Origin: Gordionus sp. m RMFG-2023
Taxonomy: Eukaryota; Nematomorpha; Gordioida; Chordodea; Parachordodidae
NCBI RefSeq assembly: GCF_954871325.1
Contig: NC_088779.1
Coordinates: 11,224,846 to 11,288,845 of the forward strand
Direction: 5' to 3'
DNA: 64,000 bases
Below the pieces are notes generated by a model. That model saw nothing but the letters and a program-made list of their open reading frames with translations. It had not been told where the DNA came from and did no database searches. The translations under genes and the position numbers were made by a program. Position 1 is the first letter of the stretch, and the number at the start of each line of letters is the position of its first letter. Below are positions 11,221-25,860 of the stretch, piece by piece.

Positions 11221-13790
11221 TTACATAACAATTTTATGCAATATTTAAAAAAAAATGATAGCATTGGTTTGAGGTTATGACAATGGCGAATATTCTTATA
11301 TAACGAATAAGAATATTTCAAGATTACGTGATTGTTGAGACGAAAGCAAGTGATTTTGATAATCGCGCATCGACTTACATCTAAATAAACAAATCCTTCA
11401 AATATTAACGTGGACTAGTTGTTAAATGGCACGATTTTTAAAAAAGGCTAGCTCAAATAATACGCAACCCTAGAGATTTTGTATTTAGATGGCAGAAATA
11501 GTTGGACATCTATTAGCAAACTCTCGAGGCTTACGTAATATTATTTAATAAAATCTAAATGTAAAATTGGCTAGAGCCGTTTAACATCACTAACGTTGAA
11601 CCTTGATATTGAAAAAAATTTAATATTTAGTTAAATTTTATACAAAATAAATAAATGTAGCTAAAGGCCAATAATTTTGGAATTTAAATCTTGGTATAAG
11701 ATTAATTTTAGTAGATAATCATCGGAGAAACGTTAAGGAAGTATTGTATACTAAATTATATTCTGAATATTTTTCCAAATATTCAAATTATTCTATATTT
11801 TGGCTACAACCAATTAGTACAATTTCTTCATTGAGAATAAAAACCGATCTCAAAAGTACGACATATCATAAAATCAATTAAATGAATTAGTTTAATTTAC
11901 ATCTAGCTTTTATTCCTAACAAAAAACAAAATATTGAAAAATTGGCATGATAGCAAAGAAGATTAAATTTTTATTTATAAACGATATTTTTTATTAATTT
12001 TAAAAATCATCATATAATGTCTAATTCTATATTTTACGGCGATTTTATATAGCTATTCAATTTTTCAACAATTAAATTATTAATGTTCCAAAAGAAATCA
12101 TTTTAATATAAAAAATAATTTCCTTCTATGAGAAAATTCCTGACTACGCTCCTGATACAACAGTATGTTATATCTATAATGATAGTAGATGGAATAAATT
12201 GAAAATTAAAATGTTGCAAAAAAATGAACAATTGCTACTTTCAGCAATGAATATCAAAAACTCTTTCATATTTGCTATTTTTTATAAATTCTGCTTAATT
12301 CTCACCAACATCTAAAAAATTATTACATGATTTCCTCTGGTCTATCAAGTAAGTTCATGTTTATGCCGGAAACTGGTTCAGTCTTACATTTAATTCTATC
12401 CATTTATAATAATATAATTTTCAATATTATCGACGAAATGTAAAATGGAGTAAAGTAAATATTATGCATTACAAAAAGCGAGATATAGATTCCTATAACC
12501 CTGCAATTTTTGTATATTTCACCGCGAATTCGCGTTAACTATTAACACTGGGTAGACAGATAATTTAGAATCTTTTCTAATAATGTTGCTTAAAAATACT
12601 AATAATATAAATGTCGCGCTGCTAATTATTACCTTAAGGGATTATTTATAAATATATTTATTCGTCCTTTATCTTTATTAACGTATGTACCCATTCGATT
12701 ATATTTTATTACAAATCGATTATTCTTAATCATAATTCGTATACAGGGTAGATAATTTTATAATATATTTTTTAATAGTTAATCATTTTTTATAATTTTA
12801 GCAATTTTTTTGAAAATATAATTAAAAATTTTTTCTATTGGATATTTTCTAAAAAGAATTTTAACGAATTATACGTTTTTAATTGTTTTAATCAAAAATC
12901 TATAAAATATCATTCTTTTTGTTTTGTTAGAATAATTTAACTTTGTGTATATACATTAGTGAATATCCAGGATTGTTCTGAAATCTAAATAAACTGAAAC
13001 TAGTATTATAATAACCTTCTTCGCAATACCTTCATAATGATGATCACACTGTAAGACCTATTTTATAGATTTAAAAATCAAAATTCATTTAATTAAAATA
13101 ATTTTGGGTTCGATTTTAGAGGAACTCGAAGTTAATTAAAATCATTCAGGTCATTGAAATCAAAAAATTGTAAAAGATTAATATAATACATATATATACT
13201 TACAACAATACTATAGATTGCTTTGTTGAATAAAATTGTATTAGGTTGAGATGGTATTATGTTATTTGTACCTGAAATATCTTTTTTAATTTACTATATA
13301 ATTTAATTTTTTTTACTTTGTTTGTATTGAACAATATCCTATAATGTAACATATGATAGAGAATATTATATACGTTAAAAATATTAATCATAAAAAAATA
13401 ACAATTAAGAATTCAGTGTATGTAATTTGTAAATTTTTTTTATTGCATAATGGCGTTGGTGTTATCTATAAGTTTAATACCTTAAATAGAGGCAATTTTT
13501 ATTAAAAACTTTACGTCTTATGGCTATAATTTTTTATTTTATTTGATTTTTAATTTCGTTGCCATATGGCGACACATAACCTAATTTGAATACTGGATTG
13601 ACCTAACAGCCATGTCTAATTTATTAGTTTCCCTATTTACAATAAAGGATATACAATTATACTAATATGCACTGATGGAAATATTAAAAATGAGGCAGGC
13701 ATATCGAGGTCGATAGGATTAGTGATGGTTGAACAATATTTCTTAGATTCTCTTGGGCCAAATGGATAATAATTATAGGAACAACCGAAA
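11221..13790. other. AT-rich intergenic DNA, no gene seen
   Basis: Apart from a copy of the dispersed repeat with the core CCTAGAGATTTTG (about 11430-11540), nothing is recognisable on either strand. Confidence 0.5.
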
Positions 13791-13795
13791 TGCAA

Positions 13796-13811
13796 TAGGG
13801 GAGACCGGTGA
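13796..13811 (+). repeat. GGGGAGACC repeat family, copy 1
   Basis: Reads AGGGGAGACCGGTGAG. Head of a dispersed repeat found about nine times in the window on both strands. Confidence 0.55.
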
Positions 13812-15100
13812 GATGCGAGCCCTAAAAGGCAAACACCAAAAGAAATAAAACTACTTGATAGTATTAAATAAATAATATCTCAATTTATTCCACATATTTA
13901 CTTTTATGCTGGACATAAAACTAATTTTTTAAAATATTATACTTTTTAACAGTATAAATTTTTGCGAAAAACATATGGGAAAGGGTGAGCTACAACCGGG
14001 GAAGGATGAGATTTACTATGAGGTGCTTTTGAGCTAAAAAATATTGATTATTTTTAATATTTAAATGATATTTAAATTATTGCAACTACTTTATTGATAA
14101 AAATAAGTCACACGTTTAAGTAGAACAAAGACCCATACATATTAGATTCATTTATTAGATAATTATATAAAATAGTTTCTTGCTCTTTCTTCAATATTTA
14201 TCTTGATGCAGACATAATCTTCTATTTTTCATTAATCTTGATTTATATCTTTTTACTGTTGCATAACCTAAATTTGATAGTCCAACCTTGAAAGATACTA
14301 ATAGATGATTTTTCAAAGCCCTTCATTGTATACTTCTAATAAATGTTAAAACATTCATATATATATATATAATAGATATACTATATTTTTGATAAATTGT
14401 GCATACCCTTTGGAAATATTTATTAGATTATTTATAATTTACTCATTGTCCTATTTTTTTCAAATATATAAAAGATAAAAGAATCCTTCCTACTTTCTTC
14501 AAATTTTTTTATCATTATCCATAATGTAAATTTATTCTGGTAAAGAATATAATTAGTTAAAAATATCAGACTCAATTTTTCTCTTCATTCTTTTAAACAA
14601 TACTTTGACGCTGCTTCACCAATCATTGGTATCTTTCTCTCCTTTAGTATTTTTTTATACAACTTGATGAATATACTCAATCGCTTGTTTTTGGCTCCAG
14701 TAATCACTTTCCAATTTATACACACCAATCACATTCTCATCTTATACCTATATAATAATACATCGTTCTAAATTTCTTTGCCATATTCACATTTTAAAGG
14801 TTCTTAGTTAGCTTTTATTTATAATAGCATTCAATAATCAAAAGCTGTTAAAAACATTCAATTCCTTTTCCATACTTAAAAAGAATATTGTTTTCTGTTT
14901 TTGATAACTTATACAATCTCTAATTTTAGCTCTACTAGTTATTTTCTCTTAGTATCAAATTTATTGGACATCTCGCTATATATGGGGTACTTTGTTTTGA
15001 CAATCATTTTTTAAGGTATTCCTGGCCACAATATAAATGATAGTTGTCCGATTATTTTTATTTTTATATAAAGTCTTTTTCTTATAGATGCTCTGATTAC
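13812..15100. other. Intergenic DNA, possibly decayed coding sequence on the minus strand
   Basis: Between about 14150 and 15000 the plus strand becomes pyrimidine-rich and the minus strand gives coding-like stretches broken by stops (for example NVIGVYKLESDYWSQ near 14690-14735). I do not recognise a family. Probably an old transposon body. Confidence 0.3.
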
Positions 15101-18100
15101 CAGAGCTCTATATTGATGGCTTAACCACATCTAATCGCGAGGAACAAAAACTTACTATAAAGTGGAGGGGGTGGGTAGGGGTAATTAAAATATTTTTTTA
15201 GAATTATTCTATGAGTTATTTATGAATATCAGGTTTCAGATTAAAAGACTAATGACTATAAAATATTGACAATTTCTAATACACAAACTCAAATATCTAT
15301 TTCTTTGTAAATATAAATTTTTAAATTTAAAAGAAAACAAGTTGGAAATATAAATTAATGCACAAAAATGTTTCCAAGAAACTGCATGTATATATGCTTA
15401 CAATGTATTCATGGGAAAAATATGGTGTATTGAAAAATGGAGACAAAGTAATTAAGAAGCGTATGATATAAAATTTAATCTTCTTTGAAATTGAGATAAT
15501 TTTTCAATGATTTCATCAGTATTTGGTGTAAACTCCATATCTATATTAAGTGGTTCTACCAATTCAATTATTTTCAGAGGTAGTACTCACTCCCTCCCTT
15601 GCGTACACGGTCTGACTCTAGTTTACCCTCAAACACTGTTTCTTTATAAGTCAAAGTGCCTGTTTAGTTATATTATATATATAGCCTATTTACTATCCTT
15701 AGCCTTTTAGTTCGTGTTATTTTCTTATATTTTATATATTTTTTAATTTAAATATAATCAAAATAAAGAATGATATAAGATATGCATACCAGCTAGTAAC
15801 CATACAGTCCCTGATCCTCTAAAAATCCATTCGTATTATAAGTTTAAGTAAATAGTTCACCTAGCTTTGATGTCCAACCTATTTGCACTAATAAATATGC
15901 TAATCAATTTTTAAAAAAAATCTATTTGATATAGTCATAACATAAGCCTAAACGATTTTCAATAATTGATATTTTTAAATTTCTAGTTCATAATCATGCT
16001 ACCCACCCCCATTTATGGTTTTATTTACAGCTACATTTATTTCATTATAGTCAAATTTTCTTCATTTGTAATAATTTATAATTCCTTCTATGATGATTTA
16101 ACGAAAATATATCTTTCTGTCTGGCTAACCAATAAACAGGGCCATTGGCATAATTAATGAAGGAAAGCAGGAAATTTTCTTGACAAGTTTTTAAAGTTCA
16201 GTAAATATAATTGGATGTAGAATCTTATCGGAAACGCAAATGGGAATACTTATCATCCTTTTTTAGGGCTCACAAAAATCCAAAGATCCTCACTAAGACA
16301 GGCCCCTCCTTCAAGATGCGACAGAAAGCAGTAATGGTCTCTTGTTCCGATTTTTTATAATTGGAAACCATAGCACTAGCTGTTTTGAGAATAGAAGGTA
16401 GAAAGCATAATTAAGATATGGCCAGAACTATCATAGAGATAAGCGCGACGTATGTATATTTTCTTAAAGAGACGATTGTTGTAAGGAACAAAGATTACCT
16501 GAAATTTACGGCTGAAAAATAAATGCTAACGAAGTCATTCAGTACATAATTATTTATAGGTCTGCAAAATATATTCTCTGCAAGTTGTCTAGCCGAGCTG
16601 CTAATAAATTTTATGAAAGAGAGCAACAATATAATTTCCAGCTTTAATACATTTTCAAAACTAAGGCCTTGCCCTTAAAAATATTTTGAAAGATCAGTGT
16701 GGCTCCTGGCTAGGCCTGCTGGCCGAGTCTTTGAATCGGGATTCCCTGATCTCTTATCTAGATAATGAGAATAGCGATGGCCTATGATACGTCTATCCCA
16801 CAAATTTAAAATATGAGAGATAGTCAGGTAGCATATAAAGCTAACCTATGCGTTTTTTCGAGATGCCCAACGTAGCATAAGTATTTCAGCATCAAATTCT
16901 TCCTACAAAAGGACAAGAAAGAATTAGAAAATGGTTGAAGAGAGAGAGCCAAGCCCGGTCTCGATAACAAAGAAAGATGTGACATCGGAAAAATATGTTA
17001 GATTTTATAGGCATATTAAAATGTTAGTTCGTACAATTTTTTCCCAGATGACAAAAATATTGACCAAGATTAACATACTGACCAACATTGCTGATCAGAT
17101 AATAGACATGGCATGAAACTTAGATTTTGAAGCAAATCTATAATTCTTTATAAATGGTCACAGGATGATAACATGTCACTAGTTATTATAGAATTAGTTG
17201 CCCCTTCATTGTCGACAGAGTCAAACATAGGCTCAAGTCTTGATCTATATATCATGATGAGAATAATAATAAACGGATTATCTACTAAGAAATTTATAGG
17301 CATAAACATTCTTAATAAGATGCATCAGAAATATAATATAAGGGGCTTCTGATGCATTCCAGGCGGTCACTGCTATTTGCTCAGCTCATACTCGACTTTC
17401 TCAGAAGTTCAAGGAGAACGGAAGTATATCATTACAATTAAGAATTTGGCCATTGATATTGTTATAGTACTTGAAACTTCACCATAATTTGTGCTTATAC
17501 CCCCCCCCCTCTTTAAGAGAAAAGTAAATTAAAATTAAAGTAACTTGACAAAAAAGGAAATTGAAATCAAATAGCGAATAAATGAAAATCACAATTAGCA
17601 ATGCAAAGAAAAACTAAATCCTTTGCCTCCTTAGTCACCTCTCTATATCTGAAAGAGACAGTGTTAAATCCCTGATCCCCTTCGATTTCTATAACGTGCG
17701 CCATTATTCTTCCATCCATGGCAAAAATGTATATAAGAATATGGCCACATAAGGTTTCCTCTAAAAGATTCGCAAGTGATAAAAATTATTGGTAGCGAAC
17801 TTCAATAATATATAAAGGCAGCCACAAATATATAACTGTCGATCAAATGATAACGGTATTAGACGAAAGAAGTAACTATATGATATGCCTACTTATATTT
17901 ATAATATCAAAAGCTAATGAAAGCCTAGAGTAATAAACGATTTCAGTTTAATGTCAAAGTACTTTATAAAGAATCAATTTAATCTAGAAACTACATCAGA
18001 TTCCTAAAATATCTACTCTTACCTAGACATGACATATTTCCGCCCTCTTTAAAAATTTCATCCACTAATTTTTCTAAAAATTTACTTCCTACCTTTTCAA

Positions 18101-19459
18101 AATTCTACACCCGCTATATTTTACCCCCCCCCCTCCCCCCACATCTCTAACAAATTAGCAAATAAATAAATCCAAGTCAAACTAACCCCCCCCCCCCCAC
18201 CCCTCCTCCCCTGCATCCCTTATCTAAATTTCACTAAAATATTGATAATGCTTTCACAAATATCTACCATAATTTAATTTCATTGACGATCTTGCATCAT
18301 GCCTCTATCCCACGGTAGAAGCCTCTGATCGGGTATACCCAGGTATTCAAAAAAGAATTCTAAACAAGGTTTACCTGTAAACTAGATTTAAAATCAACCT
18401 TCTACAGTTTCAAATTTCACAAATTAGTCAGGGACTTATTTGGAGTAAAATGTATTGAAAGAAAGTACAAATACAATGTATTACCAATATGAGCAAGTTT
18501 TTCTTCGTATAACCTCCAATCTTTAGTCCAAAATAAATATAACAAAGGAAAAGATTTCCTTATACGTTGTCAATGTTTGCAACAATCGGAAGATAAAAGA
18601 CCTAAAAAAAATATTTAAAATGAGAAGTTGGGAGGTTTGTCACAAAAGAAAATATAACATATTTAGGGATAACTCTTAACTTTAGATAAAAAATGATAAA
18701 TGCGTACAACGAAAACTATAAAAGATTAATTTCATGAGTAGAAATACTACAGCTACATATAGAATTAGGCATCAGAAAAATTTACTTTCGTCAAGTACTA
18801 AGCACAATAAATTATTGTAGGTACAGGATAATTTGGATAACCAGATTTTCTACCACATATTTTCCCACTAAGAACAGAACAAGGCTAGCAGAATTATATA
18901 TCTAAGCCGAGTGTTTATCAATTTTACAATGATCCTAAAACCACAATGATAAAAAATATTTAATGTACATAAATTCAATGGGAAGAGCATGAACTCTTTG
19001 GACAAACTCCTTAAGAACTATTATGGAAAACAGACGAGGATCCTTCATATAAGAAGAGATACGAGCTAGATATATATACATACCTGTAGACTACATAACA
19101 TAGTAACAAATGTCAAAGGAAATTGGTAAAAGATGGATTTCCCCACATGCATGATCAAGAATGATCCGTTTTCAGATATAACATCATTCACGATTGTAAA
19201 TTGCGTTATATTCATCAATAAACAATCATAGTAATTTGTAATGTAAGTGTTCATTCGTGAAGATTTAAAGGAGACCTTATAAATTATTTCCTATGAAAAT
19301 TTATGGCGACGATGCCTAGCTATTTGCCCAACGTTTTCATGAAAATTTTTTTTTAGTCAAGCAGTTAAATTAAATCATAAATTCTGATGAATATGATGAC
19401 ATGGTCACGATATAACTCTCTAAATGTTACAATAAAATCACTCAATACCATTATAAATG
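15101..19459. other. Intergenic repeat debris with C tracts and orphan reading frames
   Basis: C tracts lie at about 17501-17510, 18124-18140 and 18186-18198. Less AT-biased stretches at 16190-17480 and 17580-17790 look like decayed coding sequence. The plus-strand frame at 16931-17116 begins MVEEREPSPVSITKKD but matches no family I know. No splice-consistent gene could be built. Confidence 0.35.
17586..17790 (-). other. Unassigned minus-strand open segment of about 65 codons
   Basis: Reading the minus strand from about 17790 gives an uninterrupted, well-balanced peptide containing SLANLLEETLCGHILIYIF, then MDGRIMAHVIEIEGDQG and TKEAKDLVFLCIANCDFHL before a stop. Its amino-acid mix is much less AT-driven than neighbouring spurious frames. 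I do not recognise the domain. It could be an orphan exon or a remnant of a transposon protein; no flanking exons were found. Confidence 0.25.
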
Positions 19460-19460
19460 A

Positions 19461-19470
19461 CGGGGGAGAC
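19461..19470 (+). repeat. GGGGAGACC repeat family, degenerate copy 2
   Basis: Reads CGGGGGAGAC followed by TTTGGTTACAC, a diverged head of the dispersed family. Confidence 0.35.
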
Positions 19471-20960
19471 TTTGGTTACACTTATACTATAATGGGGTTA
19501 TCAAGACAGATAAATAAATATCTAATTTGATCCTTCAGGTAATACAGGAATCAAAACCGAACCGTAAAACCGGTATTAATCATTGTCATTTATCAAATAG
19601 GTTTGAATGTTTTGAAGATTATCATCAATCAATTTCGGGTCCATTAGTATTGGTCATTTAGAATAAATGTTTATAATATAGTTAATAAATATTGTTAATA
19701 TCTATATTTATAAATTAGTGTGCAATAATAATAAATTACATGTTATTTGCTTTAAAGTATGAGATTTAATGATAAAATTTAAAAATGTGCTTCCTTACAT
19801 ATTTTAGGTGTGTGAAAAACAATCGGACTAAATAGCAGCAACTGTCCTTTTAGAAAGATGAGCCTACATATTCTTTTGTCACATCCTAAGGTACAAAATA
19901 AGCCATATTCACTATTACCTTTGATCTTTAAATCCTTTTCATGGCCTCTTCAAACGTGGCAAACTTAACTCATTAAATTATACCAAATATATTAGATTTA
20001 CATTATATTTTATTTATTCATCATATGAAATGTGGTTGAATTATAAAAAAAAATATATAAAAAATTAAATAAAAAACGATAAAAATTTTACAAAAATTTA
20101 TACATCTTTTTTTAAATTTTATCACTAATATACTCTTAATAAAAACTAACCCTTTAATTGTTTGGTATAATTTTTCATATGAATAAAATTCTATTTAGTA
20201 AAAAAAATAACTAATCAATCATAACAAATTTATATAGCGTTGATATTAAGAATTGGCAGTATTCGCATTACAGATTTAGCGAATGAATGAAAGATAGGTC
20301 TATTCTAAAAAACAATATAGTTGTATATATAATATTTAGGTTTTCGGGATTGATGTGACGTTTGAATTGAAGAACTGACAATTTACAATATAGGTAGCCT
20401 TTGTCCCCTCGTCATATTGCAAATGTATATTACTGACGACTTTCATTCTCTTTGGGTTTAGTGCCTATAAATGTATTTATTTAATTTTAAAGATAATATA
20501 TTTAAAATGTATTAGATAAATGTTTTATTGATTTAAATATATATGTATGTATATAATATATGTTATTTTTACATTTCTAAAACCAGCTGTTCCACAATAA
20601 TGGATAGGAAACGATATTTTGACTTCTTGTTGCTGATTGATTCTCTCGGTGCAATTAGGATCATCTAAATGAACTTTCCCACTAAAGAGACCCCCAGTAA
20701 ATATCAGCCATATATCAAAATTGTCTTGGTTGCAGTTAGCTTGTAAACCTATGAATGAAACAAAATTACAAAATATAAATAAATTTTTTGAATTATAAAT
20801 TAAAATTTTTTTTTTATAGTTTCAGACTCAGGTGTATAATTAAATTATTATTCAATTATTTTAAAATCAGCCAATAAAAATTGCATAGAGGAGATAGGAA
20901 TAAATGGCCAAAGTGGTTGACTGGCCACCTATTCTAACTTCTTATCTATTGGATTATTAG
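19471..20960. other. AT-rich intergenic DNA
   Basis: No gene seen. AACCGAACC-like motifs near 19553-19575 (with GTAAAACCGG) and near 21497-21525 resemble hAT subterminal motifs, without a definable element. Confidence 0.45.
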
Positions 20961-21029
20961 ATGAAAATTTTACCAAACCCTAATGTTTATTCATTAGATT
21001 GATAAGCGGGTTAAAAAATATTTATAAAG

Positions 21030-21330
21030 CAATGGGCGGGAGATGGGTGGGTGAATTTTAAAACATTTTCCAAAAGAAATGAGCCACTTCTATTTATTAA
21101 AAATCATTTTTTTTTCATAATATTGCATATTTTATAAATTTAACTGAAATACATCAAATTAAACAAATAAAGACTCAAGGCAGCTATAAAATAATTTTAA
21201 AACATTGGGCAGGTGGGTTAGATAAGTTTTTTTTAAATAAATGGGTGGGCGGATAAGTATATTAAAAAATAAACCGAAAGTTTAACAATAAGTGGTCGAG
21301 CTTGTTAACTAAAACCCGGACCATTTAATA
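21030..21330. mobile_element. CAATGGGCGGG repeat family, copy 1
   Basis: Contains CAATGGGCGGGAGATGGGTG, a second TTGGGCAGGTGGG motif near 21205, ATGGGTGGGCGG near 21241 and the block AACAATAAGTGG twice (21284, 21328). The same motifs occur at 47629-48101, where the two ends are inverted. Probably a DNA transposon fragment. Confidence 0.45.
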
Positions 21331-22205
21331 ATAAGTGGCTATTGATTAAGTGGTCATAATAATCATAATATAAAATTTTACTCTTGTTTTATATATAATA
21401 TGTGAAATATTTGTATATTTTCAATATTAATAAAGATTTACATATAATAAACATGATTAATTTAAGCCATGATCAGAACGAAGACAAATATCGTTCCGGG
21501 TTTAGGTTCGGTTTTCCGGTTCGATTAAGTTTATGAATAATGCTATATTAAAATAGGCCAGTCAACACAGGGTATATGGTCACAGATGTTTACTGGTCAA
21601 AAAATTACTCACTTGAAATGATCTTAAAAAACTATTAGAAGATAATTGAAATCCCCCTCCCTTGTAGTTGTGCTATTATTTTCAAAGACTTTAAATTAAT
21701 TAATGAAAAGGTAAAAAGTATGTTATTATACTATAAGTTTACTATGACATTTTAAATATTTATATTTTTTTAGAACTTATTTTATATAAAGAAATATGAA
21801 TTAGCCACCTTAAATCAGAATACTTAATTATTTTGCAAAATTTTATTTAAATGAACATATAATCATATTCAAGTTTCAAAATAAAAATCTTTTCACGGAT
21901 TTTTTGTATAAAATTAATCTGATAATTCTAATATGTTATTATACACAATAAATTTAAAGAGAGAAGTTATATTTATAAAATAATGACTATAATTGAAAAT
22001 TTTCAAAAATAAGTTTTAATTAAAAATAAGTATGAAACCTAAATTATTTTTCTAAAAATGTAGACCCCTCATTTAGATTTATGAAAAAAACAACCCAAAT
22101 CCCCCCCCCCTTCCCCCCATCTCCTGGAAAAATTTTGGTTACGCATTTTTTTCTTATGCTTTTTTAAACATTGTTTACAGAAAAAAAATTAAAATTTTTA
22201 TTTGG
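21331..22205. other. AT-rich intergenic DNA
   Basis: No gene seen. C tracts at 22101-22118 are followed by GGTTACGCATTT, the same poly-C plus GGTTACGCA association seen near 33802. Confidence 0.5.
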
Positions 22206-22245
22206 TAGGGGAGACCCAGGCTGATTGGAGCCAGAGGCACGTCAT
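22206..22245 (+). repeat. GGGGAGACC repeat family, copy 3
   Basis: Reads AGGGGAGACCCAGGCTGATT then GGAGCC, and GCACGTC a few bases on. The order of blocks is that of the copy at 42379 (CAGGGCTAGTTGAGCC then GGGACGTA). Confidence 0.6.
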
Positions 22246-24590
22246 AATATTTTATTTCAAAATTTTAAATTGTAATGCATTTCTATTTATATTTTATGTA
22301 TAGATTTTTCAGGATAAAACTGAGATGCTTAGATTATATATCAAAAATAAGCCTCCCTCTATCACACAAGGTATAGTTTTTACTATGATAGAACATAGTA
22401 ATATTATTAATATTCTTCTATAATAAATGAATAGTAAAAGCACATTGGAGGGCATGTAGGAAAAATTATGTCTCGATTTTTGCCCGCTATCTATTTTTTG
22501 ATATTTCTGGTTCAAATAACATGGTGTTATGTTATAGGAAAGGATACTAAGTCAACATGCCCAGGTTATTTCATACTTACCCCACCTTTTTACGGCCACA
22601 AAATTTAAATAATAAAAGATAAATTAATATTGAAAAAAAATTATTGTACATTAGGTAGAGGTTGATAAACAACCGTTTGAGTTATTTCATTCTAGTCAAT
22701 GTTTCTAAATTTTAGAGACATTTTAATAAAATGATTTTCGATTGCCCTAGTCAAATCTAATGGGGATTTAATAGTAGTAATAATAGATAGGTAAGTTTTA
22801 ACAACTAAAAATATATTTTACAAAATAAAAGAATTTCACTGATATGAAATAAAGATGCATTTTAATTTAAAAATATTGAATATTTGATTTCGCTTGTGAA
22901 ATAATGAACTTTATTAAAATCTTAAAATAAATTTTGAATTTCTTCTATAAGTTTATTTAGACTTCTTAGTTCTGATTATGTAATATTTCAAATTTTTATG
23001 TTAATTTCTGTGGCAGACACCTGAGATTCTGATTGAGAAGTGTCATTCTAAAAATTATGAACATTGATATTACTATAATCAGTATTAATATTAGTTACAA
23101 AAATGTCTATATATGTGAATAACGTTAAATTTTATTGATAATTATAAAATTTAAAAAACGCGGGAAACTTAACATACGATCTAAAAAAAAAATTAAGCAA
23201 AAACAGAAAAACTTGAAAATGTATTATTTAAATTTAATAGTAATAAATCATTATACAATCAATATTTTGCAGCAACCGTTTAAATTTAAAAAAATGATTA
23301 CAAGCCATTTATTAAATTAAAGTGTGATTTATTCAATAAACCCTGTAAAATTAATTACTTTCTTTCTTGATTCAATTATTATATCCATTATATCCAATTC
23401 TAGACAGTCACGGCACAATAACGTAACCCCCTCCCTTCTCTTGTAAAAAATATTGGCACCCCTCATCAAATAAATATTCATAACAATTTATAATTTAAGC
23501 AATTTTATTCAAAAATAGAAATAGTATTATCTATACGATCATTGACCAAATAGATTAAAATAAAGTTAACGAAAACCTCTATAGAAATGACACTGAAGCC
23601 CTATTTGAAGGTTTTCTATCACCCTCTCCCATTTTGAAAACAGCAGAGTTAGTTCTCCTAATTATGGTACAAATCAATTCTCAAGCTAGCTGAACATAGT
23701 AAGGATCCTAGAAAAAAACCACGAAATAAATCTCAGGAATAAATGTTTACAATATATAAAAAATAGGCACTGATGATTTTTTTGGGAACCAATAGTTTCA
23801 CAAGAATATAAGCATGATTAACATATATAAGTATATTTATCGAATGTATTTATTTGGTGAATAAAACACTAATTTTCTAAAAAAAAAAGAAATTGATTTC
23901 ATAAGGAAAAATAGGAATAATTTATAAAAAATGAAAATAAAGTTATGTTGATAAAATAAAAATCAGAACAATAAGAGCTTTGCTAAAATTTTTGGCAGAA
24001 TTGGACTAAACATATTCGGTGGCTTTTTACCCTCCACTTAATTTGCCCTCAAAAAATTATAAAATAATGAACTATTAAATAAATTATAATCCATGTTTAA
24101 ATGCATTGACCCAGAGTGGCTGCACTACGAGGGGTCTGGAACCAAAAATGTAACAAAATAAATTCTAAAGAGAAGTGTAAAAATGTAATAACTACGAGAC
24201 TTTAATGTACCATGATAGTTGGTCATGGGAGGAAAATATGGGGGAGAGGGGGGGGGTTAGTATTATGATAATATATAATTATCATCAGATATCAAAATAA
24301 TACAGATCCAGGCCTAAATGTGAACATAAAAAATAAAGATAGATGGTAGGCAAAAAAATATTTTATGCCTTACGAGTTTACGAGATATTGATCACATAGG
24401 TGGCAATGACATTCTGACCTGGCAGCACACTCTTGTATATAGATCTGTTGTAAATTTGATTCGATATATAAATACTTTTCTTTAACGATTTACTATATTC
24501 GAAAAGAATTTTATTCATATTTTCCGTCATACTTTTAAAAGAAGCTGTGTATTATAGAACACCTGGTTAAACAAGTTATAATAATTAATA
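22246..24590. other. AT-rich intergenic DNA
   Basis: No gene is supported. The minus-strand frame at 22309-22515 and the lysine-rich plus-strand frame at 23135-23320 look like chance openings in AT-rich DNA. A G tract lies at 24241-24256. Confidence 0.5.
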
Positions 24591-25860
24591 ACCATAACCC
24601 TTAAAATGTTTTTGGTTATATCTGAAGATAATAATATACGGTACAATTTAATTAGGCGTTTGGGGGAAAAGTTCAAGAGGGTTATTTTCCAAAGTGGACT
24701 GGAGGAATATTATGGAACCCAATTTTAAATGAAAAATGAGATAAGGGAATGATTTAATAAGTAAAGAGGAAGGAACTTATTATACCATATGACAAAGATA
24801 TATAACAATTATTGGAAGAAACTTACGAGATAGAGTCAGTACAAACTTAAAGAGGGGAAGGATTGAAACACATGTGATGATGGAACGTCTATATGAAAGT
24901 TCCAGGTGAAACAAAAAAGGAACCTGGTAATAGGCGGTGGTCGATTTTGCGATCGCTTCTGACAGGATTTCAAGAATTGAGGGAAAAGGGGGTATAATAG
25001 AAGTATGGGATAATAAAGGATATGTATGATTTTAATAAAATAATAGTTAGCTTAAAATCTGTGATGAACAAATTTTTTGGGGTGAAATAGGTTTACATAA
25101 TGGGAATGAGACGGTACTGTGTAACATTTTGTTTTTGGCATTTCTAAATTTGATAACCGATTTGTTGGGGTTGAGCGCTATGAGGTACAAATTAAGTTTA
25201 TATCAGTTATATCATTTTTTGTGAAAGGGATAAAGTCAGAAGTAGAAGCATGCGAGAAATTAATGGAATAGATATGTGGTCATGGTCAAAATTAGTAGAA
25301 TAAAATAGTTAACATATTTAAATCCGGAAGGAAGAACGATAAGACTGTTTAAGAGTAGAAGATTAGAAACTGGTTGGGTAGAAGGTATAAATATTTAAAT
25401 TAGATATCATATTGAAGACTTGAGGCTGATTTGAGAGCCATATTTGCTTGGTAGCAAATGTCGCTAAAATTGAAAATATAAGGTTTGAAAAGGATGGTGA
25501 GATGTCGACTTTTCCCTGTTTGTCAGACATTTCGCTGACTAACAAGAAAGAGAAAATATTGAGTGTAGGTAGCAGAAATTCCAACACTTAGATGAATTAT
25601 TGGAAGATCTAGGAAAATTCACAATAGGAACGAGAAAATATATAAAATAGTTATTAACTGGAATTGGAAAAGAGTTAATTAAGGTAGTTTAGAAACCTGA
25701 AAATCTGACAGTCCTATTAGCGTCCTGGAATTGGCAATAGAAGAGAGATCAATGAAAAATGGCGGAAATATAATAAGGAGAATTTAGTATTTCTAAGACT
25801 AGTTGAGAGAAAAAAATTCAGCATTGATAGGTTCTGATCATCTTAGCTGAATTATGATTA
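24591..25860. other. Purine-rich island, origin unknown
   Basis: For about 1.2 kb the plus strand is strikingly rich in G and A (runs such as GGGGGAAAAG, GAGGGAAAAGGGGG) unlike both flanks. The complementary strand has an open frame at 25363-25587 (starting MLEFLLPTLNIFSFLLVSEM) and further broken stretches upstream of it. It may be an old transposon body read on the minus strand. I recognise no domain. Confidence 0.3.
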
